DNA of 64,000 bases from Rickettsiales bacterium. GTDB lineage: Bacteria; Pseudomonadota; Alphaproteobacteria; Rickettsiales; JABIRX01. How positions within the stretch are numbered: position 1 is the first letter of the stretch; each line of letters starts with the position of its first letter. A program made the position numbers and the translations under genes. The notes under the pieces are model-generated. The model did not search any database, was not told the DNA's origin, and worked only from the letters and a program-made list of their open reading frames with translations. This document shows, one piece after another, positions 1 to 9,842 of the stretch. The DNA lies in assembly GCA_016778805.1 (NCBI GenBank), contig JADHOX010000002.1, positions 8,001 to 72,000 of the forward strand. The letters are read 5' to 3'.

Positions 1-330
1 ATATTTCTTCCTATCAATGGGTACAAATTGATGGATAGTATTTAAAGGTTTACGGCTCTCTATAATCTTTGCTGATGTTAAAGTTCCTGATGTTATTAAA
101 ATATTATATTCATGTGCAAGGTCTTCAACAAGGTTGATTATTGATATTGATTCTCCAACTGAAGCTGCATGAAACCATATTAAATCACCTTTAGGACGTC
201 TGGTTTTATATTCACCAATTCTCTCATTGAAGCGCTCAATATGTTCTTTGCCTATTTTTTTTCGATGATTAATATAAATCGCAATTACTGGCCATAAAAG
301 CGTCATGATAAAGTTATAAACGTAAATCAT
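1..330 (-). CDS. waaA: 3-deoxy-D-manno-octulosonic acid (Kdo) transferase, N-terminal part (gene runs off the window)
   Basis: The enzyme transfers Kdo from CMP-Kdo onto lipid A precursors at the inner membrane. Translating the minus strand from the ATG at 330 gives an open frame to the window edge, about 110 residues. It has an N-terminal hydrophobic anchor (about residues 3-18) and the family hallmark FHAASVGE, in which the Glu is the expected general base, followed by a Rossmann-like stretch (NILITSGTLTSAKII). The start lies 2 nt after the stop of the DUF374 acyltransferase, a pairing common in alphaproteobacteria, so the two are probably co-transcribed. It implies a Kdo-containing LPS. 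Only the N-terminal domain is visible, so it cannot be told whether the enzyme is mono- or bifunctional. Confidence 0.88.
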   Translation of the reverse strand, partial: MIYVYNFIMTLLWPVIAIYINHRKKIGKEHIERFNERIGEYKTRRPKGDLIWFHAASVGESISIINLVEDLAHEYNILITSGTLTSAKIIESRKPLNTIHQFVPIDRKKY

Positions 331-332
331 TT

Positions 333-1022
333 TTAGCCTTGTTCAATTTTATCATGATTATATTTGTTATCTAATGCCCATAAAATATTATTCATATCAT
401 TTTCAATCTCTTGATTGAGTTTCTTTTTATCATCACCTTTTTTAGGTTTGTAAATGGCTCCAAATTTGTAAGTTATTTCATTGTAAATAATCGGAATTAG
501 AAATCTATCCCAGCTGTCCCAGAAATGAGCTTTTTTACAAGAATATGTAATAGGTATAATGTATGCTCCAGTTTTTTCTGCAATAGCAACTATTTCGGAG
601 TTAATTCGCATTCTTGGTCCTCTTGGGCCATCAACTGCAATTGTTAAAATTGTTCCGTCTTTTGCAAGTGTTTTTAAACATTTCCTTAGAGCTGTTGATG
701 CGTTCTTTGATGAAGATCCTCGAATAGATTTAGACTTGAAAAAGCTTACGACGCCTTCAACAATATCACCATCGGAATGAGATGAAATGAGAGAGTTAAC
801 ATCTAAGTTTAGTGTGGATATATATTTGGTTAATAATGCAAGTCTTCCATGCCAAAACACAAAAATATATTTGCCTTTTTTAGCTAAAACTTGATCAATT
901 TCAGAGTTTTTTTCGATTTTTTTTGAGCTGGTATAATAAACAAGCAAAATATAAAAGTTGATAAAACCAACTATGATTTTTTTTATCAATTTCTTATATA
1001 TAAACTTTCTTACTATTTTCAT
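333..1022 (-). CDS. DUF374 lysophospholipid acyltransferase-like protein
   Basis: A 229-residue member of the DUF374 branch of the PlsC-like acyltransferases, which is regularly linked to lipid A/Kdo genes. An N-terminal membrane segment (about residues 14-30) is followed by FVFWHGRLALL, which replaces the usual NHxxxxD-type motif, then SSHSDGDIV and the conserved VDGPRGPR loop (about residues 128-135). A role in acylating lipid A or another envelope lipid is inferred from the family and from the waaA gene that starts 2 nt downstream. The substrate is not shown by the sequence. The gene diverges from purE, with a 126-nt spacer. Confidence 0.85.
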   Translation of the reverse strand: MKIVRKFIYKKLIKKIIVGFINFYILLVYYTSSKKIEKNSEIDQVLAKKGKYIFVFWHGRLALLTKYISTLNLDVNSLISSHSDGDIVEGVVSFFKSKSIRGSSSKNASTALRKCLKTLAKDGTILTIAVDGPRGPRMRINSEIVAIAEKTGAYIIPITYSCKKAHFWDSWDRFLIPIIYNEITYKFGAIYKPKKGDDKKKLNQEIENDMNNILWALDNKYNHDKIEQG

Positions 1023-1148
1023 TTTAAGAATTTAGGATTAATTTTAGATCATTATATAATTTAGTATAATTTTGCCAGTAAAAATCTAAATAATTATTCT
1101 TGTTTTTATCTCTGGTTCTGTGATAATGAGCTGCTTACTTTTTTGATA

Positions 1149-1643
1149 ATGATAATGGAAAGCAAACAAATCCAAGTAAGTGTTGTAATGGGTAGTAGGT
1201 CAGATTGGCCAACAATGAAATCAGCGATTGAAATCCTTGAGCAATTATCTGTAAGCTGTGAAGCAAAAGTTGTGTCAGCTCATAGAACGCCAGAGCGTTT
1301 ATATGAATTTGCAAAAACTGCTCATAAAAATTCAATTAAAGTTATTATTGCCGGAGCTGGAGGTGCTGCTCATCTTCCAGGTATGATTGCATCTTTGACT
1401 CACATTCCGGTATTAGGTGTGCCTGTAAAAAGTAAAGCTTTAAAAGGTCAAGACAGCTTATTATCAATTGTTCAAATGCCTGCAGGTGTTCCTGTTGCTA
1501 CTTTTGCTATTGGTGAAGCTGGTGCCAAAAATGCCGCTATTTTTGCAGCTTCAATTTTAGCTGATCAAGATGAAAATATTAGGTCAAAGCTATTAGGTTT
1601 TAGAAAAGCTCAAACTGAATCAGTTCCCGTTAATCCACAATAG
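1149..1643 (+). CDS. purE: N5-carboxyaminoimidazole ribonucleotide mutase (PurE class I)
   Basis: PurE converts N5-CAIR to CAIR in de novo purine synthesis, acting just after PurK. The sequence shows the class I signature: [12 protein letters not shown] near the N-terminus, [10 protein letters not shown] with the catalytic His, and [12 protein letters not shown]. The length of about 164 residues matches the family. The start is uncertain: a TTG at 1143 and ATGs at 1149 and 1155 are all in frame with no clear Shine-Dalgarno, and the conserved core begins 10-14 residues in. purK follows after 9 nt, giving a purE-purK operon. A TATAAT at 1065-1070 is a possible -10 box about 70 nt upstream. De novo purine synthesis is lost in many obligate intracellular Rickettsiales. 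Confidence 0.95.
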   Translation: MIMESKQIQVSVVMGSRSDWPTMKSAIEILEQLSVSCEAKVVSAHRTPERLYEFAKTAHKNSIKVIIAGAGGAAHLPGMIASLTHIPVLGVPVKSKALKGQDSLLSIVQMPAGVPVATFAIGEAGAKNAAIFAASILADQDENIRSKLLGFRKAQTESVPVNPQ

Positions 1644-1652
1644 TAATAATTT

Positions 1653-2723
1653 ATGGTTGGTCTTGACTCAAGTAAAATTGTTATAGGTATTTTAGGTGGT
1701 GGTCAATTGGCGCAAATGACAATAACATCTGCTCACAATATGGGTTATAAAGTTCATGTTTATTCTGATAGTGAAGACTCTATAGCATTTAGAAAAAGTG
1801 ATTACAAAACTTGTGCAAGTTATAATGATCAAGTTGCAATCGATAAATTTGCAGGAGCTGTTGATTTGATAACATATGAATTTGAAAATATACCAAGCTC
1901 AATAGTTACTTATCTTGAGAAAAATTTTAAATTAATGCCAAACGCTTTGGCTTTAGAAATTTGTCAAAAACGAAACTTGGAAAAGCAGTTTGTAAATGAT
2001 TTAGGTATAAAAACAGCAAAGTTTCAGATTGTTGAAAATATTAATGATGTTGAAAGTTTTTTCGCAAAAAATGGTTCTGCTATATTAAAGACGAATAGTT
2101 TGGGTTATGATGGCAAAGGTCAGTATGTATTAAATAACTTAGCAGATATAAAGAAAGTCGAAGAAATTGATTTTGCTAATACGGATTTTATTATTGAAGA
2201 AAAACTAGACTTTAATTTTGAAATTTCTGTTTTAATTGCTCGAAATGAGAATAATCAGACATCAATTATGCCAATAACACGAAATATTCATAAAAATGGC
2301 ATTTTGAATAGAACTTTTTATCCAGCAGGAATAAAAGAGGAGGTGATTAAAAATGCCGAACAGATTGCATTGAAAATTGCTAATAAATTTAACTTTGTTG
2401 GTATATTGGCAATAGAAATGTTTGTGATGTTAAATCACGATATTGTTGTTAATGAAATGGCTCCTCGTCCTCATAATACAGGTCACTGGTCAATTGATGC
2501 TTGTGATTATAGTCAGTTTGATCTTTTTGTAAAAGCAATTACAAATCAAAAACTGCCTAATGTTTCCGTTAAGTATAATGCTGAAATGGTCAATTTGATA
2601 GGAGATGAAATAAACCAGGTTGATTATTTAGCAAAGGATAGCAATATCTTTATTCATAATTACGGGAAGTCCGAAGTAAAGCCAGGAAGGAAAATGGGGC
2701 ATTATACTGTTTTAGAAAAATAA
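1653..2723 (+). CDS. purK: 5-(carboxyamino)imidazole ribonucleotide synthase
   Basis: PurK is an ATP-grasp enzyme making N5-CAIR from AIR, bicarbonate and ATP, and supplies PurE encoded 9 nt upstream. It has the N-terminal Rossmann-like start IGILGGGQLAQM (residues 10-21), TYEFENIP, an ATP-grasp loop with LKTNSLGYDGKGQ, and the C-terminal NEMAPRPHNTGHWS motif that binds metal/ATP. The 356-residue length is normal. It is the second gene of the purE-purK pair. A DUF350 gene follows after 16 nt on the same strand, so transcription may continue. Confidence 0.96.
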   Translation: MVGLDSSKIVIGILGGGQLAQMTITSAHNMGYKVHVYSDSEDSIAFRKSDYKTCASYNDQVAIDKFAGAVDLITYEFENIPSSIVTYLEKNFKLMPNALALEICQKRNLEKQFVNDLGIKTAKFQIVENINDVESFFAKNGSAILKTNSLGYDGKGQYVLNNLADIKKVEEIDFANTDFIIEEKLDFNFEISVLIARNENNQTSIMPITRNIHKNGILNRTFYPAGIKEEVIKNAEQIALKIANKFNFVGILAIEMFVMLNHDIVVNEMAPRPHNTGHWSIDACDYSQFDLFVKAITNQKLPNVSVKYNAEMVNLIGDEINQVDYLAKDSNIFIHNYGKSEVKPGRKMGHYTVLEK

Positions 2724-2739
2724 TTTTTATTTTTATGTC

Positions 2740-3159
2740 ATGAATTTAGCATCAGTCTTTTTAACATTAAAATCTGGGTTTCCTTACTTTATTTCGCATT
2801 TTCTTTTGACTGTGGCAATTCTTTGTTTGGGTGTTGTTATATACAAGTTTTTAACTAAACATCGTGAAATAGCGCTTATTAAAGATGGTAATGTAGCAGC
2901 TGCAATATCTTATTCTGGGGCTTGGATCGGTATTGCATTACCTTTGGCTTTTTGTATGTCCTCAAGTTATGGTTTTTATGATATTTTGATATGGGGTCTT
3001 GTTGCTGTAGTTATTCAAATTTTAGCTTTTATTGTTTTAGATAAGTTGCTTCAAAATTTATCTGATAGGATTGAGAAAGGTGAGGTGGCTTCGGCAATCT
3101 TTGTTTTTTCAGCCAAAATATCTGTTGCTATAATTAATGCCGCTGCAATATCAGGTTGA
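2740..3159 (+). CDS. DUF350 family inner-membrane protein
   Basis: A 139-residue membrane protein with four predicted helices (about residues 14-37, 50-72, 76-98 and 115-138). The pattern GNVAAAISYSGAWIGIALPL in the middle and EKGEVASAIFVFSAKISVAIINAAA at the end is typical of DUF350 (UPF0719/YjfL-like) proteins, whose function is not established. The repeated glycine/small-residue helices suggest an internal duplication of a two-helix unit. The stop codon lies 1 nt before the preferred ATG of the downstream protease gene, so the two are very likely translationally coupled. The function remains unknown. Confidence 0.82.
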   Translation: MNLASVFLTLKSGFPYFISHFLLTVAILCLGVVIYKFLTKHREIALIKDGNVAAAISYSGAWIGIALPLAFCMSSSYGFYDILIWGLVAVVIQILAFIVLDKLLQNLSDRIEKGEVASAIFVFSAKISVAIINAAAISG

Positions 3160-3160
3160 T

Positions 3161-3964
3161 ATGGGTTCTGCAGGAAGGAATTTGATAAGAGATTTGTCTC
3201 TTATTATAATAGTTGTTTTAATATCTAAACATTTTAACCCTGATAATGATAGGGATTATAAAGATAGTTATAAAAATCAGAAATATAATCAGTTCCAGGA
3301 GCATTCTAGACAAAAAAAATTTTTTCCTGGAGGAGGTGATTTGGGTGTTGTTGATTTTGGTGTCATAAAAAGCGATAAAAATTCAGTCTCTCAAGGTACA
3401 GCTAATTATATAGGTGATGATTATTTCATAACTGCACGTCATGTTGTTGAAGGTTGTATGATTGAAGGTGTTGATCATTATCCAAATAGTGATTTGTCCA
3501 TATTTAAGATGCAAACACCTTTGGCTAATGATAAAGCTCTTAGCATAAAGAGGGGTAGTAATTTTACGGAAGGTTTTATTGTTGGCTATCCATCTGGTAA
3601 AGCTGCTATTGCAAGAACTCGGTATTTGGGAAGTGCGCATCAAAAAATAAGAGGTGATTTTCAGGTAGATAATAAAGTGTTAGTTTGGGCCTTTTATGAT
3701 CTAAGTTCAAGATTTAGTAGTTTAGCGGGTATGAGTGGAGGTGCTGTGATTGATAGTTCTGGAAGTTTGATTGGAGTGCTTTCGGGAGAAGTTGTAAGAA
3801 GGGGAAGAGTTATTACCACTACATTAGATAACACTATTGATGTTTTGAATATGAATAATCTTGTCAAAAAATACCAAAGTAAGAATGAACACTTAAATAG
3901 AGATCAAGTTTTTAACTTAATGAAAAGTGAAAAAGTAATTTTGATTAGATGTAAAGTCTATTAA
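3161..3964 (+). CDS. Membrane-anchored trypsin-like serine protease
   Basis: A 267-residue protein whose N-terminal hydrophobic segment (about residues 8-22) should anchor or export it, followed by a Lys/Asn/Gln-rich linker and a chymotrypsin-fold domain. The triad is recognisable: His94 in ITARHVV, Asp111 in NSDLSIF and Ser192 in GMSGGAV. The His-Asp spacing is short compared with HtrA proteases, and no PDZ domain is present. An in-frame ATG at 3137 inside the DUF350 gene would add 8 residues; I prefer 3161 because it directly follows the DUF350 stop. The 3' end overlaps rpmB on the other strand by 4 nt. A job in envelope proteolysis together with the DUF350 protein is inference. Confidence 0.8.
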   Translation: MGSAGRNLIRDLSLIIIVVLISKHFNPDNDRDYKDSYKNQKYNQFQEHSRQKKFFPGGGDLGVVDFGVIKSDKNSVSQGTANYIGDDYFITARHVVEGCMIEGVDHYPNSDLSIFKMQTPLANDKALSIKRGSNFTEGFIVGYPSGKAAIARTRYLGSAHQKIRGDFQVDNKVLVWAFYDLSSRFSSLAGMSGGAVIDSSGSLIGVLSGEVVRRGRVITTTLDNTIDVLNMNNLVKKYQSKNEHLNRDQVFNLMKSEKVILIRCKVY

Positions 3965-4251
3965 GAGCTTTGTTTTTTTTGTATTTTAAGAATAGTTTTT
4001 TTTAGTTTAAGCGATGTAGGGCTTAGTTTTGAATTATTTGTATTTAATAAATACTCATCAATGCCACCGTTAATTTCAACAGTTCTTATTGCTTTAGGTG
4101 AAACTTTCAGTTGTATTTTGCCAAGAAAATTAGATATGAAGCTTACATTTTGAATATTTGGAAGAAATGTTCTTCTAGTTTTTCTGTTTGAATGAGAAAC
4201 ATTGTTACCAAACTGTAATTTTTTTTCTGTAATCTGACAAGAATTAGACAT
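3961..4251 (-). CDS. rpmB: 50S ribosomal protein bL28
   Basis: A structural protein of the large ribosomal subunit, 96 residues. The family pattern is clear: CQITEKKLQFGNNVSHSNRKT at the N-terminus, then RRTFLPNIQNVSF and IRTVEINGGIDEYLL. The length and the C-terminal Lys-rich tail match alphaproteobacterial L28. It is transcribed away from the CDGSH gene with a 119-nt spacer and probably has its own promoter there. Its 3' end overlaps the convergent protease gene by 4 nt. Confidence 0.95.
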   Translation of the reverse strand: MSNSCQITEKKLQFGNNVSHSNRKTRRTFLPNIQNVSFISNFLGKIQLKVSPKAIRTVEINGGIDEYLLNTNNSKLSPTSLKLKKTILKIQKKQSS

Positions 4252-4370
4252 AATAATATTTAAAAAAAGAGTGAGAATAATATGGATTAGTTCTTAATTT
4301 GTCAACAATAAAACTTAATTGTTTCCTATCAAAAATTTTATAATAAATGTTTTTCTAACTTCATTATGAT

Positions 4371-4592
4371 TTAGTTACTGTGAGATCCATCGCAATAAGG
4401 AGGGTTTGAAGTTTTTTTGCAATTGCATAGATAAACAGTTTTATCTTCTTCAATAGAAAATTTTAGAGATTTCTTTTCAGTTGCTTCTGCTCTATGAGAT
4501 CCGTCGCAGAAAGGATTGTTATTGGAATAGCCACAGCTACACCAAAAATAATTTTTGTTTTTATTAAGATCGTGTTTTGTTGGAGTGTTCAT
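4371..4592 (-). CDS. CDGSH iron-sulfur domain protein (two CDGSH motifs)
   Basis: A 73-residue protein with two [2Fe-2S]-binding mitoNEET-type motifs: WCSCGYSNNNPFCDGSH (about residues 17-33) and YLCNCKKTSNPPYCDGSH (about residues 54-71). Each has the three-Cys, one-His ligand set CxC-x2-(S/T)-x3-P-x-CDG-(S/T)-x-H. Such proteins are thought to carry or transfer Fe-S clusters or electrons; the partner here is unknown. The start codon lies only a few nucleotides after the groESL terminator hairpin and directly after its T-tract, so no ordinary ribosome-binding site exists. Expression probably depends on readthrough or a promoter inside the groEL end. Confidence 0.9.
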   Translation of the reverse strand: MNTPTKHDLNKNKNYFWCSCGYSNNNPFCDGSHRAEATEKKSLKFSIEEDKTVYLCNCKKTSNPPYCDGSHSN

Positions 4593-4627
4593 AAAAAAAA
4601 GCCATGTTAAAATTAATTAACATGGCT
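4593..4627 (-). terminator. Rho-independent terminator of the groES-groEL operon
   Basis: A perfect 11-bp inverted repeat (4600-4610 with 4617-4627) with a 6-nt AT loop is followed on the minus strand by eight T residues (4593-4600). It lies 35 nt after the groEL stop codon and touches the start codon of the CDGSH gene. This is the clearest intrinsic terminator in the window. Confidence 0.85.
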
Positions 4628-4661
4628 AGAAAAAATATTTTTTTTGTCAATAGTTAGAATG

Positions 4662-6347
<1,686 letters not shown>

Positions 6348-6352
6348 TTAAT

Positions 6353-6640
6353 TTATTCTACAATTGCAAGAATGTCTGATTCTTTCATAATAATAAGGTC
6401 TTCACCTTCATATTTGATTTCAGTTCCAGACCATTTTGCAAATATAACTTTGTTACCAGCTTTTACAGTTGGTTTAACAACTGAACCGTCAGTATTCAAT
6501 TGGCCAGATCCAACAGCAATAACTTGACCTTCAGAAGGTTTCTCCTTTGATGAATCAGGAATAAAAATTCCGCCAGCAGTTTTTTCAACTGGATCTATTC
6601 TCTTAACAAGAATATTTTCACGAAATGGATTGATTGTCAT
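6353..6640 (-). CDS. groES: 10 kDa co-chaperonin GroES
   Basis: The co-chaperonin lid for GroEL, 95 residues. It shows the expected N-terminal FRENILVKRIDPVEKTAGGI, the mobile-loop region (about residues 17-34) and the GQVIAVGSG motif. It is the first gene of the groESL operon and sits 77 nt downstream of the leuC stop, with a promoter-like element between. No CIRCE element (TTAGCACTC-N9-GAGTGCTAA) is visible upstream, so HrcA control is not supported here. Confidence 0.98.
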   Translation of the reverse strand: MTINPFRENILVKRIDPVEKTAGGIFIPDSSKEKPSEGQVIAVGSGQLNTDGSVVKPTVKAGNKVIFAKWSGTEIKYEGEDLIIMKESDILAIVE

Positions 6641-6672
6641 TTTTATACATTAAAAAGGTTATTTTATTGAGA

Positions 6673-6702
6673 CATATATAGTGCGGACCAAAGTGAAGTC
6701 AA
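6673..6702 (-). promoter_or_regulatory. Probable groESL promoter
   Basis: Between leuC and groES the minus strand carries TTGACT (6702-6697) and, after 16 nt, TATATA (6680-6675); an 18-nt spacing to TATATG is also possible. The -35 matches the sigma-70 consensus at 5 of 6 positions. The CTTGAC core also resembles alphaproteobacterial RpoH -35 elements, so heat-shock sigma use cannot be excluded. The start site would lie about 27 nt upstream of the groES ATG. Confidence 0.55.
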
Positions 6703-6717
6703 GAAGTGGAGATCTAT

Positions 6718-8133
6718 TTATTTTAAAAATTTTCTCACATCGGTTAATTTGCCAGTAATTGCTGCTGCTGCTGCCATTTCAGGGCTCATCAAATGCGTTC
6801 TGCTATCACGACCTTGTCTACCTTCAAAATTTCTATTTGAAGTTGATGCACATCTTTCTTGTGGTTTTAGTTTGTCGTTATTCATCGCAAGACACATAGA
6901 GCATCCTGGTTCGCGCCAATCAAATCCAGATTCAACAAATATTTTATCAAGTCCTTCTTCTTCTGCTTGTTTTTTTACAAGTCCAGATCCAGGTACAATC
7001 ATTGCATAAACTGAATCAGAAACTTTTTGACCAGATACAATTTTGGCAACAGATCTAAGATCTTCAATCCTAGAATTTGTACATGAACCAATAAATACCT
7101 TGTCAATTTCAATTTCTTCCATAGGGGTACCAGGGGTTAATCCCATATATTCAATAGCTCTTTGTTTTGTTGCTTGTCTTGCTGGATCAGATTCAGCTTC
7201 TGGTGAAGGAACTAAGTCAGTAATTTGTACTACATCTTCAGGGCTTGTTCCCCATGTCACTAATGGTATTATTTCTGAACTGTTGATAAATACTTCTTTA
7301 TCATATTCTGCATTTTTGTCGCTTTTGAATTGGTCCCAATATGTTGTTGCAATATTAAATTCATTGCCTTTTGGAACCATGTTTCTGCCTTTTAAATAAT
7401 CAAAAGTTTTTTGATCTGGTTCAATTAATCCAGCTCTTGCACCAGCCTCTATTGACATGTTGCATATCGTCATTCTTCCTTCAATTGAAAGTTCTTTGAT
7501 AATATTACCGGTATATTCTATAACATATCCTGTTCCACCTGCAGTTCCAATTTTTTTAATAATTGCCAAAACAATATCTTTAGCAGTTACACCAGGTGTA
7601 AGTTCACCGCTAACATCAATACGCATATTTTTGGCTTTCTTGTGAATAAGTGTTTGGGTTGCTAAAACATGCTCAACTTCACTAGTGCCAATACCAAATG
7701 CTAATGCTCCAAATGCTCCATGCGTAGCAGTATGAGAATCTCCGCATACTATTGTCATTCCTGGATGAGTAAAGCCTTGTTCTGGGCCAATTACATGAAC
7801 TATACCTTGTCTAATATCACTAGCTGGAAAATAGTTTATATCAAATTCTTTACAATTTTCTTCTAAAGTTTTGATCTGTAATTCAGCTGTTTTGTCTTCA
7901 ATAAATTGATTACGATCCTTAGATGTTGGAATGTTATGGTCAGCAACAGCTAAAACAGTTTCTGTTCGCCTAACTTTTCTACCAGCGTTTTTTAGGCCGT
8001 CAAAAGCTTGAGGGCTTGTTACTTCATGTACTAAATGATGGTCAATGTAGAGAAGTGCTGTCCCATCGGGTTTTTCTTCGACTAAATGAGAAAAATATAT
8101 TTTATCATATAGAGTTTTTGCTTGATGGGACAT
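6718..8133 (-). CDS. leuC: 3-isopropylmalate dehydratase large subunit
   Basis: LeuC with LeuD isomerises 2- to 3-isopropylmalate in leucine synthesis. This 471-residue aconitase-fold protein has the [4Fe-4S] cysteine motifs [11 protein letters not shown] and [10 protein letters not shown] and the [11 protein letters not shown] signature. The partner leuD is not adjacent: the next gene downstream is groES. The position after rplS is conserved in alphaproteobacteria, with only an 18-nt gap, so leuC is probably read through from the rpsP operon. Leucine synthesis is unusual in Rickettsiales, so its presence argues for a less reduced metabolism. Confidence 0.97.
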   Translation of the reverse strand: MSHQAKTLYDKIYFSHLVEEKPDGTALLYIDHHLVHEVTSPQAFDGLKNAGRKVRRTETVLAVADHNIPTSKDRNQFIEDKTAELQIKTLEENCKEFDINYFPASDIRQGIVHVIGPEQGFTHPGMTIVCGDSHTATHGAFGALAFGIGTSEVEHVLATQTLIHKKAKNMRIDVSGELTPGVTAKDIVLAIIKKIGTAGGTGYVIEYTGNIIKELSIEGRMTICNMSIEAGARAGLIEPDQKTFDYLKGRNMVPKGNEFNIATTYWDQFKSDKNAEYDKEVFINSSEIIPLVTWGTSPEDVVQITDLVPSPEAESDPARQATKQRAIEYMGLTPGTPMEEIEIDKVFIGSCTNSRIEDLRSVAKIVSGQKVSDSVYAMIVPGSGLVKKQAEEEGLDKIFVESGFDWREPGCSMCLAMNNDKLKPQERCASTSNRNFEGRQGRDSRTHLMSPEMAAAAAITGKLTDVRKFLK

Positions 8134-8151
8134 TATTGTAATTTAAGTCTA

Positions 8152-8598
8152 TTAACTCTTGTCAGAGCTTTCAGTTTTTGTAGGTTTTTCAGCAACAGGC
8201 TTTGCAGCTTTGTCGTTCTTTTTGTTTTTCTTAGGTTTTAAAACAATTTTTTCTCTAATACGAGCAGATTTACCAGATAGTTTTCTAATATAATAAAGTT
8301 TTGCTCTTCTAACAATACCTTGTTTTAAAACTTCAATGGATTCAATTTTGTTTGAATAAAGTGGGAAGTTTCTTTCAACTCCTTCTCCGCTAGTAACTTT
8401 TCTTACTGTGAAGCTTGAGTGAATACCTTGGTTTCTAATAGCAATACACAAACCTTGGAAATATTGTGTTCTTTCGTTTTTTCCTTCACTAATTCTTACG
8501 CCGACTTTTAAAGTGTCACCAGCTTTAAAATTTGGAATAGTTTTTTTAGTCTTTAATGTTTCTAACTGTGCATCATTAAATTTATCGATCAGGTTCAT
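8152..8598 (-). CDS. rplS: 50S ribosomal protein bL19 with charged C-terminal tail
   Basis: L19 lies at the 30S-50S interface. Residues 1 to about 115 match the family (FKAGDTLKVGVRISEG, RTQYFQGLCIAI, FTVRKVTSGEGVERNFPLYS, RRAKLYYIRKLSGKSARI). The remaining roughly 33 residues are a Lys/Ala/Pro/Glu-rich extension beyond the usual 115-120 residue length. It follows trmD by 14 nt in the rpsP-rimM-trmD-rplS order found in most bacteria. Confidence 0.96.
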   Translation of the reverse strand: MNLIDKFNDAQLETLKTKKTIPNFKAGDTLKVGVRISEGKNERTQYFQGLCIAIRNQGIHSSFTVRKVTSGEGVERNFPLYSNKIESIEVLKQGIVRRAKLYYIRKLSGKSARIREKIVLKPKKNKKNDKAAKPVAEKPTKTESSDKS

Positions 8599-8612
8599 CT
8601 TTTTACCATAAA

Positions 8613-9308
8613 TTATTTTAATAAATCCGGCCTTTTAGCTTTCGTAATTTCGATTGCGTTATTTTTGCGCCATTCTTTTATTTTTCCATGATTACCTGAT
8701 AATAATATATCATTAACAACCATGTTTTTCCACTCCAGTGGTCGAGTATAATGAGAATATTCAAGAAGATTCTCATATTCCGATTCGGGAGCAAAGCTTT
8801 CCTCAATTAGAGATTCATGATCGCCAATAACATCAGGTAAAGTCCTAACTGCTGCATCAATGAAGCTCATAATTGGAAGATCCCCACCAGTTAAAACAAA
8901 GTCACCAATACTATATTCGAAAATATCGAAATAATCTATGACTCTTTGGTCTAAACCTTCAAATCTTCCAGAAACGGCCAATATATTATTATTTTCTTTT
9001 ACAATTTCAACTAATTTCTTTTGTTTTAAAATTTTGCCTCTTGGTGAAGGGTAAATAATTTGGGTTTTACCGCTGCACTTACTTAAAATGTCGTCAATTG
9101 CTGCACCTGCAACATCTGGTCTTATTACCATTCCTGAGCCTCCTCCATATGGAGTATCGTCTACTTGGTTATTAATGGCATATTCTTTAAAGCCGTAGCA
9201 TTCTAGAGTGAATAAATCTCTTTCTAATGCTCTTCCTATTAAGGAATGCGCTAATGGGCCAGGATATATTTCTGGTAAATATGTTAAGATTTTGAAGTTA
9301 AGACTCAT
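8613..9308 (-). CDS. trmD: tRNA (guanine-37-N1)-methyltransferase
   Basis: TrmD methylates G37 of tRNAs using S-adenosylmethionine and prevents frameshifting. The 231-residue sequence carries the SPOUT trefoil-knot motifs: DDTPYGGGSGMV, SGRFEGLDQRV and YSIGDFVLTGGDLP, followed by DVIGDHESL. Its start codon directly abuts the rimM stop codon (no gap). It is encoded between rimM and rplS as in most bacteria. Confidence 0.98.
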   Translation of the reverse strand: MSLNFKILTYLPEIYPGPLAHSLIGRALERDLFTLECYGFKEYAINNQVDDTPYGGGSGMVIRPDVAGAAIDDILSKCSGKTQIIYPSPRGKILKQKKLVEIVKENNNILAVSGRFEGLDQRVIDYFDIFEYSIGDFVLTGGDLPIMSFIDAAVRTLPDVIGDHESLIEESFAPESEYENLLEYSHYTRPLEWKNMVVNDILLSGNHGKIKEWRKNNAIEITKAKRPDLLK

Positions 9309-9800
9309 TTAAATTATTTCAGGAGGTGTGAACGTGATGTAATTTTCTTCAAGATTAACATTTTTGAAGATTTCTTCTGAAAAGTTAAATAATTCAGTTT
9401 TTGCGTTGTTGAATTTAATCTCTATTAGATCTGAGGCGCCATAATTTTCAACATTAGTGACTACGCCAATTTTTTCACCTTTTTCTGATTTGACATCAAG
9501 GCCTATCAAGCTGTTAAAGTAATACTCAAAAGAGCTTTCGAGCGGTTCAAGCTCTATAAAAATTTCTTTGTTTTTTAGCTTTTCAGCTTCATCTCTGTTT
9601 TTGATATTATCAATTTTTACAATGATAAATTTTTCTGTAACTGATTTAAGCGAGAAGTTTAAAGGGGTTTTGTCCTTAAAGAAACAAGGGTTATTTAGGA
9701 TCGAGTCTGAATCATTGTAAAAAAAGATTTTAACATGACCTGATATACCATGTGCGGAAGAAATTTTGCCAATTGCTACAAATTCTTTTGAATTATTCAT
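9309..9800 (-). CDS. rimM: Ribosome maturation factor RimM
   Basis: RimM binds S19 and helps 30S head maturation. The 163-residue protein opens with FVAIGKISSAHGISGHVKI, the family's N-terminal beta-barrel signature, followed by a PRC-barrel-like half from about residue 90 (YYFNSLIGLDVKSEKGEKIGVV). Its position between rpsP and trmD is the standard one. The 42-nt gap to rpsP contains no evident terminator, so co-transcription is likely. Confidence 0.95.
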   Translation of the reverse strand: MNNSKEFVAIGKISSAHGISGHVKIFFYNDSDSILNNPCFFKDKTPLNFSLKSVTEKFIIVKIDNIKNRDEAEKLKNKEIFIELEPLESSFEYYFNSLIGLDVKSEKGEKIGVVTNVENYGASDLIEIKFNNAKTELFNFSEEIFKNVNLEENYITFTPPEII

Positions 9801-9842
9801 GATTTATAGCAATTTTAGGCAATTGATAAGAATGTTTCGTTT

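Noticed and set aside
6749-7645. Plus-strand frames opposite leuC
   Set aside because: Antisense shadows caused by low stop-codon frequency opposite conserved sequence.
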